The notes under the pieces are model-generated. The model searched no databases. It was not told where the DNA came from and saw only the letters and a list, made by a program, of their open reading frames with translations. Below, piece by piece: positions 24,037 through 37,930 of a stretch of DNA of 64,000 bases. Made by a program: the position numbers and the translations under genes. This DNA comes from Sistotremastrum niveocremeum HHB9708 (taxonomy: Eukaryota; Basidiomycota; Agaricomycetes; Sistotremastrales; Sistotremastraceae), in assembly GCA_001630475.1 (NCBI GenBank), contig KV419430.1:151031-215030 (forward strand). The letters are read 5' to 3'. Position 1 is the first letter of the stretch, and each line of letters starts with the position of its first letter.

Positions 24037-24467
24037 GATGAGAGCTGTTCAAGATCAAGTTCTGGGAATTCGCGACTCGCTCGAGTAAGATAATGCCCTG
24101 GAGGATGGCTCAATAAGGCACGTTTCCTAGCCAACGGAGCCTAATATGGCAATTTTGGTCGATACTGCTGGATTGATGCCGCCCTGATGGAGAGATGGGC
24201 TCGGATAGATCAAGACTGAACTCCTTGAACTTAAAATCGTTGCAACGGGCAGGATCAAAGCAGAAAATGTGGATCTGATGTTTCAGCTCGCGGAGTTGCG
24301 AGGCGCTGCACGTTGACCGCAACAAACACAGCCAAACAGCCCTTCTTTTTCTATCGCCCTCTCCCATCTCGACTCCTCGTCTCTAGCTCGCTGCGGCCTC
24401 CTCAATAGACAGTCTCATTCCTTGCATTCGCATTCTTTACATCTGTCCATCCAATATATATTCTGCC
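24037..24467. promoter_or_regulatory. Divergent promoter, F-box copy 2 and LysM gene
   Basis: About 430 bp. The string CCAATATATATT lies directly before the LysM start codon (around 24451-24462). No other site can be assigned. Confidence 0.4.
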
Positions 24468-25384
24468 ATGGTCTCCTTCTTCACTTTTGCCATTCTCGCC
24501 GCTCTTCCCGGTATGTTGTTCATGATCAGTTGCCACAGCAGGGGTACTGAGGTTGGTCTGGTCTATAGTAGCATACGCACAATCTGGCTCTTGCTCTCGC
24601 AGCTATGTCGTTAAGGCAGGCGACACTTGCGACTCCATCTCCGCAGCCAATAATGCCTCAACGTGAGTTCGGTCCTTGTTCGACGTTGGTAGGTCTGTAT
24701 TCACGCGCTCTGCTTGACAGCTATCAATTGGCTATCGTCAATTCTGGTACCATTGACCCTTCTTGCTCCAATCTCGCCATCGGCGCCGTGAGTCGTTGTT
24801 CGTCCGCCAAGAAGGCCGTTGTTGACCTTGGCATGCCCAGACGATTTGTCTCGCTTCCCCGGGACAAGACTGCTCCCAAACCCACGTAGTCCAGACTGGC
24901 GAGACCTGCAACCAGCTCGAGTCTGTCTTCGGCATCAACAGCACCATTCTCTGGGCCAACAATCCTCAGATCAACGAGGACTGCACCAACATGTACACCG
25001 GCGAGGTCGGTCTGATTACTGTGATAAAATGCTTCAATATCTGATGGGGGAATATAGGTTATTTGCACCGCCGGCCAAGTGTTCACGCCCAGCGCTCCCG
25101 TCGGATCTGTCGCCGCTGATCCTTCTGACATCCACCCAGCCTCTGCTCCCCCTGCCACTACGTCCGTCGGTACCACCACCACCACCACGACTTCCTCCTC
25201 TAGCTCTACGTCTCCTCCCACGACGACCAGCACCTCCACCTCCACCTCTTCGTCCAGCTCGAGCTCCTCTTCCAGCTCCAAGACTACCTCCACGTCTACC
25301 TCCGCTACTCCTACTCCTACCCCCGACAGCGGCGACGATGGTGATGATGGCGACGACAACCTCCCCTGGTGCGATGAGCTCTAA
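24468..25384 (+). CDS. Secreted protein with two LysM domains and a Ser/Thr-rich tail
   Basis: Five exons (24468-24510, 24569-24662, 24721-24787, 24841-25005, 25058-25384) give 231 aa. Residues 1-19 are a signal peptide (MVSFFTFAILAALPVAYAQ). LysM 1 runs from SYVVKAGDTCDSIS to about the CSNLAIGATIC Cys. LysM 2 runs from HVVQTGETCNQLESVFGI to MYTGEVIC. Each carries the paired cysteines usual in fungal LysM modules, which bind chitin or its oligomers. The last 90 residues are a Thr/Ser stalk, probably heavily O-glycosylated, and an acidic end (GDDGDDGDDNLPWCDEL). There is no GPI-type hydrophobic end. In plant-associated fungi such proteins can shield chitin from host receptors; in saprotrophs they may protect or modify the own wall. 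Which applies here is not visible. Confidence 0.92.
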
Positions 25385-26025
25385 TTCCGCACTTCGGTTC
25401 GCCCTTCTCTTTCTCCAATCATCAATGTTCTGCTTCTCTCTCGATTCCGTCCTTTCTCTCCTTCGTTTGATTGCTCACCCCAGGCTCGACGCCGTCTCCT
25501 GCGAGCTAGACGCTCGTTAACATTCATATCATTCCGCATACCCCTATCTTTCGATCATGATCTGAGATGGGATTATCATTAAATCGTACTATCTTTGTAA
25601 CGAACACGTGCATAGTTGACTAAGTTTCGTGTTGAAATTTATTGATTTGTTAAATGGTTTAAAATAATATTGTTTGATGAAAAGTATGAGCGTGCCAGTA
25701 CATCTAATAAACTCAAAGAAGATGAAGTTTTGACCTGGGTCGAAGGTAGGAAAGCGATGGAAAAGCGGTTGGAAGTACACAGATGCGAGTTGTGATAAAT
25801 CAATGCGAAATGGCAACGGGATGCAATGAGAAGATGGGAAAACGAAATTAGGAGAAAATACGAATGCCTTGTTGTGATTCTAATTAAAGCTGACTATTCC
25901 GAGAGTCCTTGAGATCCTGTAAAATAAACCAGAAAAGAATGAGGAAAGGAGAATATTGTTTGGGATCGTGCCACATACGATGCGAAAGTTCGCAATCGAG
26001 TTGAGTGACATTCGTCTACTCTGCT
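25385..26025. other. Convergent 3' region, nothing recognised
   Basis: About 640 bp between the LysM gene and the one-TM protein. It is AT-rich from about 25640 to 25880. Confidence 0.5.
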
Positions 26026-26859
26026 TCAATGCGACGACAGTGAAGGTGTAGAGGAGGAGCTTGGATGATCTCTATAGCGAGGTGCACACTGGCATGCACA
26101 TTTTATTGCCCCCAAAGATCGGGATCGAGTTTCTATTTCGTTGCGGGGAGGAATGGGTGGAAGCAAGATGGAGGAAGAGATGGGGAGTCTTCTATGGGCA
26201 GCTCTCATGAAAGCCTTTCTTTTTTGTCTCTTTGCAAATGGAGAACTATTCGTGGGCGATAAAAGCCATCGAATAGCGCCTCGAAGAAAGGCGGTGTAGA
26301 TAAAGGCGGTGGCGAGCAGGATGAGTGCGCCGCAGGTCAAAAGGAGGAGAGTAAGGGTAATGAAGTCGGCTTGCTCATGATCAGAGGATCTGAATTGAGC
26401 GTTGGACGTTAGAGGTGGATTAGCTAGGCTCGGCGTGCCTGAGCCAAGCGATAAAGGGACACCGAAAGAGGCTCTAGAAAATACAGGGGTGGCATCCGCT
26501 CTAGAGGATGAAACAGATCTAGCAGATGACGACGAGGAAGTGATAGATGCCTTGGGCGTAGTCGCATCACCCAAAGACGCTGGGCGGGACGCCACGCAAG
26601 AAATGCGCTTGCCCTTTTTAGTGTAGGCGGTCAAACGTAAGGAACCGCGATGAGGTACGCTCCGGATGACGCAATGCGGTTCGAGGCTGTGTGTGCATTT
26701 GAATGAAAGGTTGTTGCTTTCGAGTTCGAGGGGTATGCACAGATGCCCTTTGAACAAAACAGGCATGGCGGTGGCGTATTTATCAGCTCGAATGGGATGG
26801 AAATGGGGAGGAAATTGGGCGAATGTGTGGTTAGATTGGGGTCCACTGGTGAGTGCCAT
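26026..26859 (-). CDS. Uncharacterised single-pass membrane protein
   Basis: Open frame of 277 aa starting at the ATG at 26859, not assigned to a family. The N-terminal half (about residues 1-160) has a few Cys and becomes Ser/Ala/Pro-rich (ASITSSSSSARSVSSSRA). A strong membrane segment (about residues 168-192, ITLTLLLLTCGALILLATAF) is followed by a basic stretch with RQKRKAFMRAAHRR. The tail is Ser/Pro-rich. The Ser-rich part before one TM and a basic tail is the shape of a plasma-membrane protein with extracellular stalk, but there is no clear signal peptide. The frame is unbroken and longer than expected by chance; an intron near the 5' end remains possible. Confidence 0.5.
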   Translation of the reverse strand: MALTSGPQSNHTFAQFPPHFHPIRADKYATAMPVLFKGHLCIPLELESNNLSFKCTHSLEPHCVIRSVPHRGSLRLTAYTKKGKRISCVASRPASLGDATTPKASITSSSSSARSVSSSRADATPVFSRASFGVPLSLGSGTPSLANPPLTSNAQFRSSDHEQADFITLTLLLLTCGALILLATAFIYTAFLRGAIRWLLSPTNSSPFAKRQKRKAFMRAAHRRLPISSSILLPPIPPRNEIETRSRSLGAIKCACQCAPRYRDHPSSSSTPSLSSH

Positions 26860-27966
26860 AATTTTGACGGTGCAAGGTGCTGAGATGCAGTCGCACTGCT
26901 AATGGGTGATCGAGTGCCTGAGCCGCACGAAGCTGAAGAAGATTTGACGGGCGTCTGTAAAGTCTAATTGTTTGACCGGGAGAAGCCGGCTAAATGTTCC
27001 GGCCTGCACTCGACCACCACGCGCCATATCTCTCCATGGTCGATGCAAGAGTCTATGTTCTAGCCCAGACTACCTGCAGTCGTCATATAGCACGAGCATG
27101 ATATCCACGTATTTTTCTAGCCGGCGATCGAGGAAACCGGCGAATTTGAGAAAGGGGTAATCCATGTCTCTGAAATTTGGTCGCCTATTTTTTGAGGCAT
27201 ATCGTGACATATGCCTGAGGTATTTCGGTTAGTATTCTCTCATATCCACTATAGCAGTATAGTCTCAACCTCTAGTCGTCTTCCAGATGATCCGGGTGGC
27301 GAGAACGTGCCCTAGGTCGTTACGGGCCGGCCAAAAAGCCTCAGACAAACATGGCATGTGCTACACTTGAAAAATTTCCTCTCATCGGCTTAGGATCGAC
27401 TTGAAGTCTGAAACTACTCTTTGGCATACCAATAATAATGCTCGACATTACTTGGTCCCTGTATCCTGCTTCTTCTCGGCGAAGTCGAAGCTGCGATCCC
27501 AACTCCGTGGGTGTTGACCAAAATCAGAGACCCGATGTTTCACAACATCCAATCGCAACGATTTTACGCCGTTATCTAGTTCCATATATAAATAGGGCGC
27601 ATCGACGTCATTCATCTAGGCACGAAGTCCGGGCTATCCTCTTTTCTAAGCCACTTAACATCCAAAGGTTCTCAGACCGTCGGAAAACGGAACCTGCGGG
27701 ACATTCGCCATAGGTAACCCTAAGGAGCACTATTCGCGACAGGATGGGTATACGTTCCCTTGTTATCGGTATATCCTGTCTCACAGGCGCCACCCATGTG
27801 ACTTGCCACTATCCCAAATAACTTGGCTATGGCGGGTAAGACCCCCGAATGTTTTCCTTAAAGCCTGAGACCAATGGCATATGTGGCTTTGTTGTCTTTT
27901 ACCCTGCCCTTGATTCTTGATTCGAGCTTTCTCTCCGACGTATCTTGAATTTCTGGTTCTACTCCA
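26860..27966. other. Divergent promoter region before the P-type ATPase
   Basis: About 1.1 kb without a recognisable gene. Short frames at 27438-27713 and 27608-27793 have no coding character. Confidence 0.5.
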
Positions 27967-30900
27967 ATGGCACCTGCTCTGGACTATGATATCGAAGCTG
28001 CCAGACCTGACGCTGGGGAAAAACGTCCGAGCCATTCGGGCAAGGGCGATGGCTTTCCTGAACCCTCATCCACGACTCGAGTAGTCAAAGTCGACCACGC
28101 ACCTCCGCACCACGGTCTCGTCGATCCAGCCAGTCGTCTCCCCATCGAATATCGCACCCTAAGCATCCATGTCGACACAATGGACCAACTCGGTTACGCA
28201 GGGAAGAAAAAGGCAAAGGGGGCCAACGTCAAAGGTATGCTAGGTTGCCACCTCATCGACAGACGCTCATACCCTTTTTCTTATCACAGACTTGACGGAG
28301 CTGGACTGGCACAAGGTTAGCGTGCTAGAGGTCCTTCGTCGTCTTAGTGTCTCGCCGGAGACTGGGCTTGATAGCACACAATGCTCTCGTCGGTTGGCAT
28401 CTAATGGGAAGAACGTCATATCTCCTCCGCCCTCTAGACTGCTCCAGAAAATCCTCAGCTGGATCTTCGGAGGCTTTGGGAGTCTATTACTCGTCTGTTC
28501 AATCGTATGCTTCATCGCATGGTCCGTCCTCCCTCGTCCTTTTTTTCATGCGACTGATGGTGGTTATAGGAAACCACTCGGCAACCCCAATCCACAAGCT
28601 TCCAATCTAGCTCTCGCAGTCCTCCTTCTCCTCGTCGTCCTCCTCCAAACCGTCTTCAACGCTTGGCAAGATTTCTCAACCTCCCGAGTAATGGCATCCA
28701 TCCAAGGCCTTCTCCCAGGCTCCGTATCAGTCATACGTGACTCGATTCAGAAGAGTGTACCAGCTGCTGACCTCGTCGTTGGTGACCTCGTTATTATTTC
28801 GCTTGGGATTAAGATTCCTGCGGATTTGAGGATTATTGAGAATTCGGGGTTGAGGTTTGATAGGGCTATTCTGACTGGGGAGGTATGTGTTGCCGCTCTG
28901 ATGATGTTCTGATACTAACCTATTTTTCAGAGCGAGCCTGTTTCTGGGACGGTTGATAAGACGGACGACAACATGCTCGAGGTCCGTCTCTATTATATTG
29001 TTGATAAATGTACTCTGAAGACCCTACAGACCAAGAACGTCGCTCTTCAAGGAACACACTGCGTCGCGGGCTCAGGTATCGGCGTCGTCATCCAAACCGG
29101 TGACAACACCGTCTTGTTCGTCCCTTCATTTTTCATGCTATCTATATCTGACGTCCTTTTAGTGGACGAATCGCAAAGCTGTCCGCCAATGCCTCGTCAA
29201 CGATGACCACTCTCCAACGCGAACTCCTACATTTCGTAGTTATCATCGCTTGTTTGGCGCTCGCTATTGCTGTCGTGATAGTCATACTGTGGGCGGGATG
29301 GTGAGTCCACTTTCATACCTGTTTCTTAGTCTATTGACGTCGTCGGAAGGTTGAGGAGGAGTCATCCTGACTATATCAATGTCCCGAACTTGTTGATCGA
29401 TATCGTTTCGGTCATGGTGACGATGGTTCCCGAAGGATTGTAAGCAAATCATTATCAAAATCAAAGGCATCCACTCGTACTGATCCACTTGATTGCAGAC
29501 CCGTTGCGGTAACTCTATCATTGGCAAAGGTAGCATCGACACTCGGGTCCCATAAAGTGATATGCAAGTTAGTTCTCTCATTATACTGTAGAAAGAAGTG
29601 AACATCCACTCACGAAGACGTCCATCAGATCCCTATCCATCGTCGAGACTCTCGGCGCCGTCAATGTTCTTTGCTCCGTACGTATACCACCCTCCACAAC
29701 TTCATTATTAAATTTTAATATTCTGCAGGACAAAACGGGTACTCTAACAAAGAATCAAATGCACGTCGAAGACTGTGCAATCTACGACCACACATACACC
29801 AAATCCTCCTTCCAAACTCTCATCAACAACACACCACCCGACCACGTCCGCGCTGAAAACATTGCTCAAATGGCAGCTGTAGGCGCTATATGCAACGGTG
29901 CGGAATTCAGCAAGGAAGCTTCTGAAGGGTCCAAAAATCCAATTATCGGCGATGCCACTGGTGAGTACATCATCCTCTTTCGTTTGTTTGCTCCGAAAAA
30001 GGTTCGAATGTTCATTGCGGGAATATTTCAGACTCCGCTATTTTACGCTTTGCGGATTCGTTGGTGCCTGTGGAGGAGAGTCGACGACCATGGGATGAAG
30101 TGTACAAGATCAATTTCAGCTCTAAAGTTCGTTCACTTCTGTTCACTGAGGACGTGTGCTGATGAGGAGAGTAGACCAAGTTTATGCTGAAATTGTCGAA
30201 ACTTGCGACTTCAGACTTGGATGGCGATCGACCAGCACCGCTCGCATCATGGGATTACATCGAAAAAGACTGTTATCTACTCACATCCAAAGGCGCACCA
30301 GAAATCCTCCTTCCCCGCTGTTCATACGTCCTCAATCCCACCGGCGGCGCACCCATCCCACTAACACACGACGTTAGCTCCATCATCGCGAAAATCCAAG
30401 AAGATTGGGCATCAGAAGGTCGACGCGTATTGTTACTTGCTCGACGCGTTCTTCCGAGTTCGCTTGTACCGGAGAATTTTAAAGGGGATGAATTCGCGTT
30501 TGAGGAGCTTGTGGAGGAGATGCATAGGGAGCTTGTTGTTGTGGGACTGGTTGCGTTGATCGATCCGCTTAAGGATGATATTGTGCATACTGTGCGTGTG
30601 TGTCGGGGAGCTGGCATTCGATTCTTAGTCGTTACTGGTATGTGGATATCTTCTTTGAAGATCGACTTTACTGAGATGATTGGTTTAGGTGATCATCCTG
30701 CTACTTCGGTGGCTATTGCAACTCAAGCTGGAATCATCTCTAATCCTGCGACGATCCACCACGCCTCCGACCTCAACCCCAAACTCGACCCAGAATTCGT
30801 GACCGAATACGACTACCCCGATAAAGAAGGCCGTGCCCTCAAATCCATCGTAATAACAGGCCCCGAACTTTCCTCTCTCAACTCTACACAAATGCATCAA

Positions 30901-32268
30901 TTAATCCAATACGACGAAATAGTATTCGCGCGTACGACACCTGAGCAAAAATTGACTATTGTAAGGGAGTTTCAGAAGAGGTTGAATGTGGTTGCTATGA
31001 CTGGAGATGGAGTTAATGATGCGCCGAGTTTGAAGGCGGCGGATATTGGGATTGCGATGGGGAGTGGGAGTGATGTGGCGAGGGAGGCGGCTGATATGGT
31101 TTTGTTGGATAGCTTTGAGAGTATTGTTGTTGCGCTTGAGTATGGTGAGTATTCCTCTTCTTTCTCATTTGAGGAGAGCTGATGGAGCTGTGTAGGACGG
31201 CTTGTATTTGATAATTTGAAGAAGACCATTCTTTATCTTCTTCCTGGTGGCTGGTATGTTATCTCTTCTCTTCTGTGCTCGCTGTTCAAGTTCTGACTCG
31301 CTGACTAGTTTCGCCGAGCTCATGCCTGTTCTTCTCAACATCATAATCGGGGTCCCTCAAGTCCTAAGTAACCTCCAAGTCCGTCCCCTCTTTCTCCCCC
31401 TTTCCTCCTAACATCAATCCATCATAACAATAGATGATAATAATCTGCATCGGAACAGACATGGCCTCCGCCCTAAGTCTCTGTCTCGAGAAACCCGAAC
31501 AAGGCCTCCTAACGCGCAAACCCCGAAATATCCGAAAAGACAGACTTGCGAACCTGGGGTTGTTCTTGCAAGCGTACTGTTTTATGGGAGTTCTTCAATG
31601 TCTTTGCGCCATGTCTATGTACGTTCCCCTCTTTTTCGATTTGTTTGGTGGAATAGGGATTGATGCATTGATGGATGTGTTGTTTAGGTCGTTTTGGTAC
31701 CTCCAACGACGCGGGATCCCGTTTTCGAGTCTCGTTTTCGGATATGGAAATTGGCCGAATTTGAGTCAAGAAGATCTAGATCGCGCACAGAGTGTATACT
31801 TTTTCACGATAGTGATCACACAATGGGGGTACGTCTCTTCCCTCTGCCTCCAACATTCGGTCAACCCATAATGATTGATTGTAGAAATTTGATGAGCACA
31901 AGATGCCGGAGATTGAGCATATTCCAACATACGCCTGCGAAGAATTGGTATCTCTTCCCTGCGATGGCATGTGGACTGTGCATCGCCGTATTCGTATCCT
32001 ACGCTCCGTTCTTGTAAGCCCTCTCTCCGTCTCTTTTCAGTGCAAGGAAGGCTGATGGGGGTGTAGTCAAAAGATCTTGCAAACTCGCGGTGTGGCGGTT
32101 GAATTTTATTTTATACCGATGACTTTTGTGATTGGTATTATCTTGTGAGTGTTTTGTCGGGTCGTGTGCTATGCATCGGGGCTGATGGATTGCTTTAGCT
32201 GTGATGAGATGAGGAAGCATGTTGTGAGGACGTATCCGAATAGTTTTGTCGCGAAGTTGTCATGGTAG
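27967..32268 (+). CDS. P-type cation ATPase, Na+/K+-ATPase alpha-like (P2C-type)
   Basis: Twenty exons join in phase throughout to 1,090 aa. The first is 27967-28234, the largest are 30175-30637 and 30689-31144, and the last is 32199-32268. P-type ATPases pump ions using a phospho-Asp intermediate. All core motifs are present: TGESEPV (exons 3/4, actuator domain), MVTMVPEGLPVAVTLSL in M4, CSDKTGTLTKNQ with the phosphorylated Asp, KGAPE, DPLKDD, and TGDGVNDAPSLKAADIGIAM. The N-terminus (LSIHVDTMDQL, then TELDWHKVSVLEVLRRL) and FGRIAKL resemble the Na+/K+-ATPase alpha subunit and its fungal relatives. IGTDMASALSLCLEKPE and the last membrane segments follow. The M4 PEGLP motif separates it from fungal ENA Na+ pumps. 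The ion it moves is not certain, and no beta subunit is seen. Confidence 0.9.
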
Positions 32269-32515
32269 AAGGTATTTCTCAATGAAGGTACATTAATGGG
32301 GGCATACCTGCATAGAGGAACGTTGGAGTACATTCGACAGGCATAAGATAACGAAACTGAGATCGTCGAATAAACCTCAGGCGTCATTCGGCGCTCTAGA
32401 CCTCGGCGCCTAAAAGGCGATGCGGAATTGCCAAAGAGGGAAGGAGCGATCGATTGGGACTCCGATCACTTTCTGTGCTAAGGATCGTACGAGGATTGAT
32501 GTTCTTCATTCGACG

Positions 32516-34357
<1,842 letters not shown>

Positions 34358-34818
34358 CCTCACCTTCACTCACCGACTTGGAGTCAAAAGTAAACCCATT
34401 AGAGAATCTAGAGATAGAGTTGGACTTTGATCTTGAACCCCATTATAATGTTATTAATAGGATTAATATTACTACGCCCTCAACTTTCATGATCTCTACT
34501 CACTGTTCCAACACTATAACCCAAGACATACCCCATCATCTAAGAGCCCTACTTGACCGGAGCGAGTCACTTATCGAGGGACGGAGGCGAGCGAAGTCCG
34601 CGAACTGAACCGGGTCGAACGAGCGAGCGCTTATTGCCAGACTCCCAGAGCCAATTAGTTCATCGCGGACTCAAGTGCACCCATCCCATCCTCGTCAACT
34701 CCCTCTCCTCCTCCGCAGCTCTTACGAGTCTCTCAGGCCTCAGGACTAAGACAGCAAGCGCAAAGACTTCAAACGTCGCTCGAAGACTTCACCCGAGCGC
34801 AAAGTCAAAGTTGCAAAG
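34358..34818. other. Promoter and 5' region of the calcineurin gene
   Basis: About 460 bp, nothing recognisable as coding. Confidence 0.5.
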
Positions 34819-37626
34819 ATGTCGTTGGGCAATACGTCGCAATTGCATAGTGCGATCCAACAGATCCATCAGAGTCAATCGCATCGTACACATCATCAGA
34901 CGAGACAGCCGCAGTTTATAGGGAGACAGACTAAAGGCGTACGTCCCCCCTCTCATCCCTCTTACTATCCCCTCTATCCCATCCCTTGCAATCCATCCTT
35001 CGTATCCGTTACCTTCGTCAACTTCATCAACTAATCAATCATGTCTAACACATTTACTAACGCAAACGCATCTACAGGTCTCAGAGCCCGAATCTCGTAA
35101 ACCCACCGACTCCGAATTCTTCCTCCCCCCCTCCCATTCATCCTCGCACTCTCCGATACGATTACCAAACACCGCATTTTTGAAGAACCATTTCTTCCAT
35201 GAGGGAAGATTGCACGAAGATCAAGCTCTTTATATTATCGAGCAGGCTACGAGGGTATTGGGTCTTGAACCTAATCTTCTGAAAGTGAGGGGGTCGACGA
35301 CTGGTGAGTCTTTTGGATTGGTGATTGTGAGTTTGGGCCTGAGCTGATTGGGATGGGCAGTTTGTGGAGATATTCATGGACAATACGTACGTCCCCCCTC
35401 TTGTTTTTCGGTTTGGATATTGGGGGAGGTACTGATTCTGGTGTAGTACGACCTGATGAAGCTCTTTGATGTTGGAGGCGCGATTGGAGAGAATCAATAT
35501 CTCTTTTTAGGCGATTATGTCGATCGGGGATCATTTGGAATCGAGGTACGTCCCTCCTTCCCTCCGACCGTAGGGATGCCATAGCGTAGGGAGGCTCCCT
35601 TCGTCACCTCGTCCTGCGGACTCGGCGTGTGCTGACTGATTCCCGCAAAGTGCTTGTTGTATCTCTATTCCCTCAAATTACAATACCCGGACCATATATA
35701 CCTCATGAGAGGGAATCATGAATGTAAACATCTCACCGAGTTTTTTACTTTCAAGAAAGAATGTACGTCCCTCCCTTTCCCCGTTCCTTCCCCCTCCCTT
35801 CCTTGCTTCGCTTCGTCATTTTTCGCCGCGAAAGAGCGAAAAAGAGAAAAAGAGAAAAGAGAAACTGATGTTAATGTTAACACGACGCAGGCCTCCACAA
35901 ATACTCCGAAAAAGTATACGAAGCATGTATAAAATCTTTCCAAGCGCTCCCCGTCGCTGCAATCCTTGACGATCGATTCTTTTGTGTACATGGGGGTATA
36001 TCACCAGAGCTTAATACGCTTGCTGATCTAGCTCACGTACGCCCCTTCTTTCCCTAATCATTATTGAGGCTAACGTGGGGATGGCGATGTGCAGTTGGAC
36101 CGCTTCAAAGAACCAGGCAACCACGGTCTCCTATGCGACCTCCTCTGGTCCGACCCTGAAGACCATTTCGGAGACCGACCATCCGCACAAGGATTCGTGC
36201 ATAATCAGACAAGAGGATGTTCGTTTAATTTTACGTGAGTCCCCCCTTCCTTTGCTTCTCCTCCCCTCCCTTCTCTATCGCCCAAGTATTGGGTGCGAGA
36301 ATGCGAGGATAAGGGCGGATTTGTGGGTGATGGGAATACTGGAATGCTGATTTTTTGTTTTGTTGATTTGGGTAGGTATGAAGCTGCGTGTCAGTTTTTG
36401 GAGAGGAATCGATTGTTGTCGATCATCCGCGGACACGAGGCGCAAGACATCGGGTACGTCATCCTCCTCCCCTCCCCCATGAGCGTCAGCGGCGGCGAAG
36501 GTGGGTTTCGTTCGATGTGGAAGAGCTAATGGTGGTGCAGATACCGAATGTACAAAAAAACAAGCAAATCATTCCCATCCGTAATGACCATCTTCTCCGC
36601 TCCGAATTATCTAGATGCGTATGGGAATAAAGCGGCGGTGCTCAAGTATGTGAATAAGAATATTGTATTGAGGCAGTTTAATGCTTGTCCGCATCCGTAC
36701 GTTCTTTTCCTTTTCCCGATTTGCTTTAGTGGATCGCTTTCCGTGCGATTGCATGGCTGATGTGATGGTGTGGATAGGTACTGGTTGCCTAATTTTATGA
36801 ATGCATTTACTTGGAGTTTGCCCTTCGTCGGCTCAAAAAGTACGTCTCCCCTCCCCTCATCCCTCCCCCTCATCCCTCCCTCCCTAACTGACCGCCGTGT
36901 AATATCACAGTGGCAGACATCCTCCTCGCAATCCTAAACATATGCACCGAAGAAGAACTCGAAGAATCAGACGACAGTGAGACGGATGAAGATAGATTGG
37001 CGGAGATCGAGCTTTCGGACGATGAGATTTTGAGGAGGAGGGAGGCTATTCGGAATAAGGTTTTGGCTGTTGGGAGGATGGCGAGGGTGTTTAAGATTCT
37101 TCGGTACGTCCCCCATTCTATCATAAAATCATAAAATCTATGTGCAGCTGACGCTGGTGGGTGTAGGGAGGACTCGGAAAATGTGTCTGAGTTGAAGGCG
37201 GAAGGACAGGAGGATAATTGGAGGTTCAGGCCTGATCCTAATCTTGGTGTTTCGGGACAACAAATTCGTCAATCTATCCGCGGATACGACGATGCGTAAG
37301 TCCCCTCCCCTCCCCTCCTTCCTTCATAACACTAACTCGCAATCATCTTCACAATCACTCCGTGATCGCACAGTCGCTCATTCGACATCTCAAACGAGCG
37401 TCTCCCAGCCTACGAACCCCACCCCGAGAACTACGCAGACGAATCCATTCCCTCTCCTTCATTACGTCTAAGCCACACACGTCGTGGAAGTACCGATTTG
37501 TTACTTCAGAGGATCGAGGCGGAGGAAGAGGATGATACGGATATGAAGAGGATTGCGGATATTTTGAGTAGGCCGAAGAGGCATCGGAGGCCGCATAATG
37601 CGTTGAAGAGGCATGAGACTTTTTGA
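34819..37626 (+). CDS. CNA1: Calcineurin catalytic subunit A (PP2B, Ca2+/calmodulin-dependent protein phosphatase)
   Basis: Thirteen exons (34819-34938, 35078-35303, 35361-35386, 35447-35545, 35651-35762, 35891-36036, 36095-36234, 36376-36453, 36541-36696, 36778-36839, 36911-37103, 37167-37295, 37374-37626) give 579 aa, with consistent phase at every junction. Calcineurin dephosphorylates Crz1-type factors in response to Ca2+ and is the target of FK506 and cyclosporin. The metal-centre motifs [22 protein letters not shown] and [16 protein letters not shown] are present. [26 protein letters not shown] and [15 protein letters not shown] follow. The calcineurin B-binding helix contains [19 protein letters not shown]. 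The calmodulin-binding stretch includes [18 protein letters not shown]. The tail has a Ser/Arg region and [19 protein letters not shown]; the autoinhibitory segment is probably [20 protein letters not shown] and onward. Almost every intron opens GTACGT followed by a C/T-rich run. Confidence 0.96.
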
Positions 37627-37930
37627 TGTTCTTCCCCTGCCGCCTTCCTTTCCACTTTCTCTTTCCTTCTTTCCCGTTCTTTCCCTCTCTTTGTCCATTC
37701 ATTCATTCACTCCTTGCGTTCAACGTTTCCTGCATTCATCCATCCGGTTTTCTGCGTTACTTCAACACTCGCTCTTCTCCCCTTTTCTTCGTTCTTCATT
37801 CTTCGCCTTCGCCCATTATACCCTCATATTTTCTTCTTACTCCTCCCCGTCAACTCTCATTTACGGGTGCGCCTGCGCCCTCTCTCATACTCTCTCGCAA
37901 ATACTTACACTTTCCTGTTCTTTCTACAGG
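37627..37930 (+). other. Polypyrimidine-rich 3' UTR of calcineurin
   Basis: About 300 nt directly after the stop codon are dominated by C and T (TTCC, TTTCCC, CTCTC units) and end near TTCTTTCTACAG at 37919-37930. The frames open across it are low-complexity and read Phe/Leu/Ser/Pro only, so they are not taken as genes. The final CTACAG would also serve as an intron acceptor. Confidence 0.55.

Noticed and set aside
24724-25359. 211-codon minus-strand frame opposite the LysM gene
   Set aside because: It is the antisense of the Ser/Thr-rich repeat and reads as Glu/Val low complexity; the plus-strand LysM gene explains the region.
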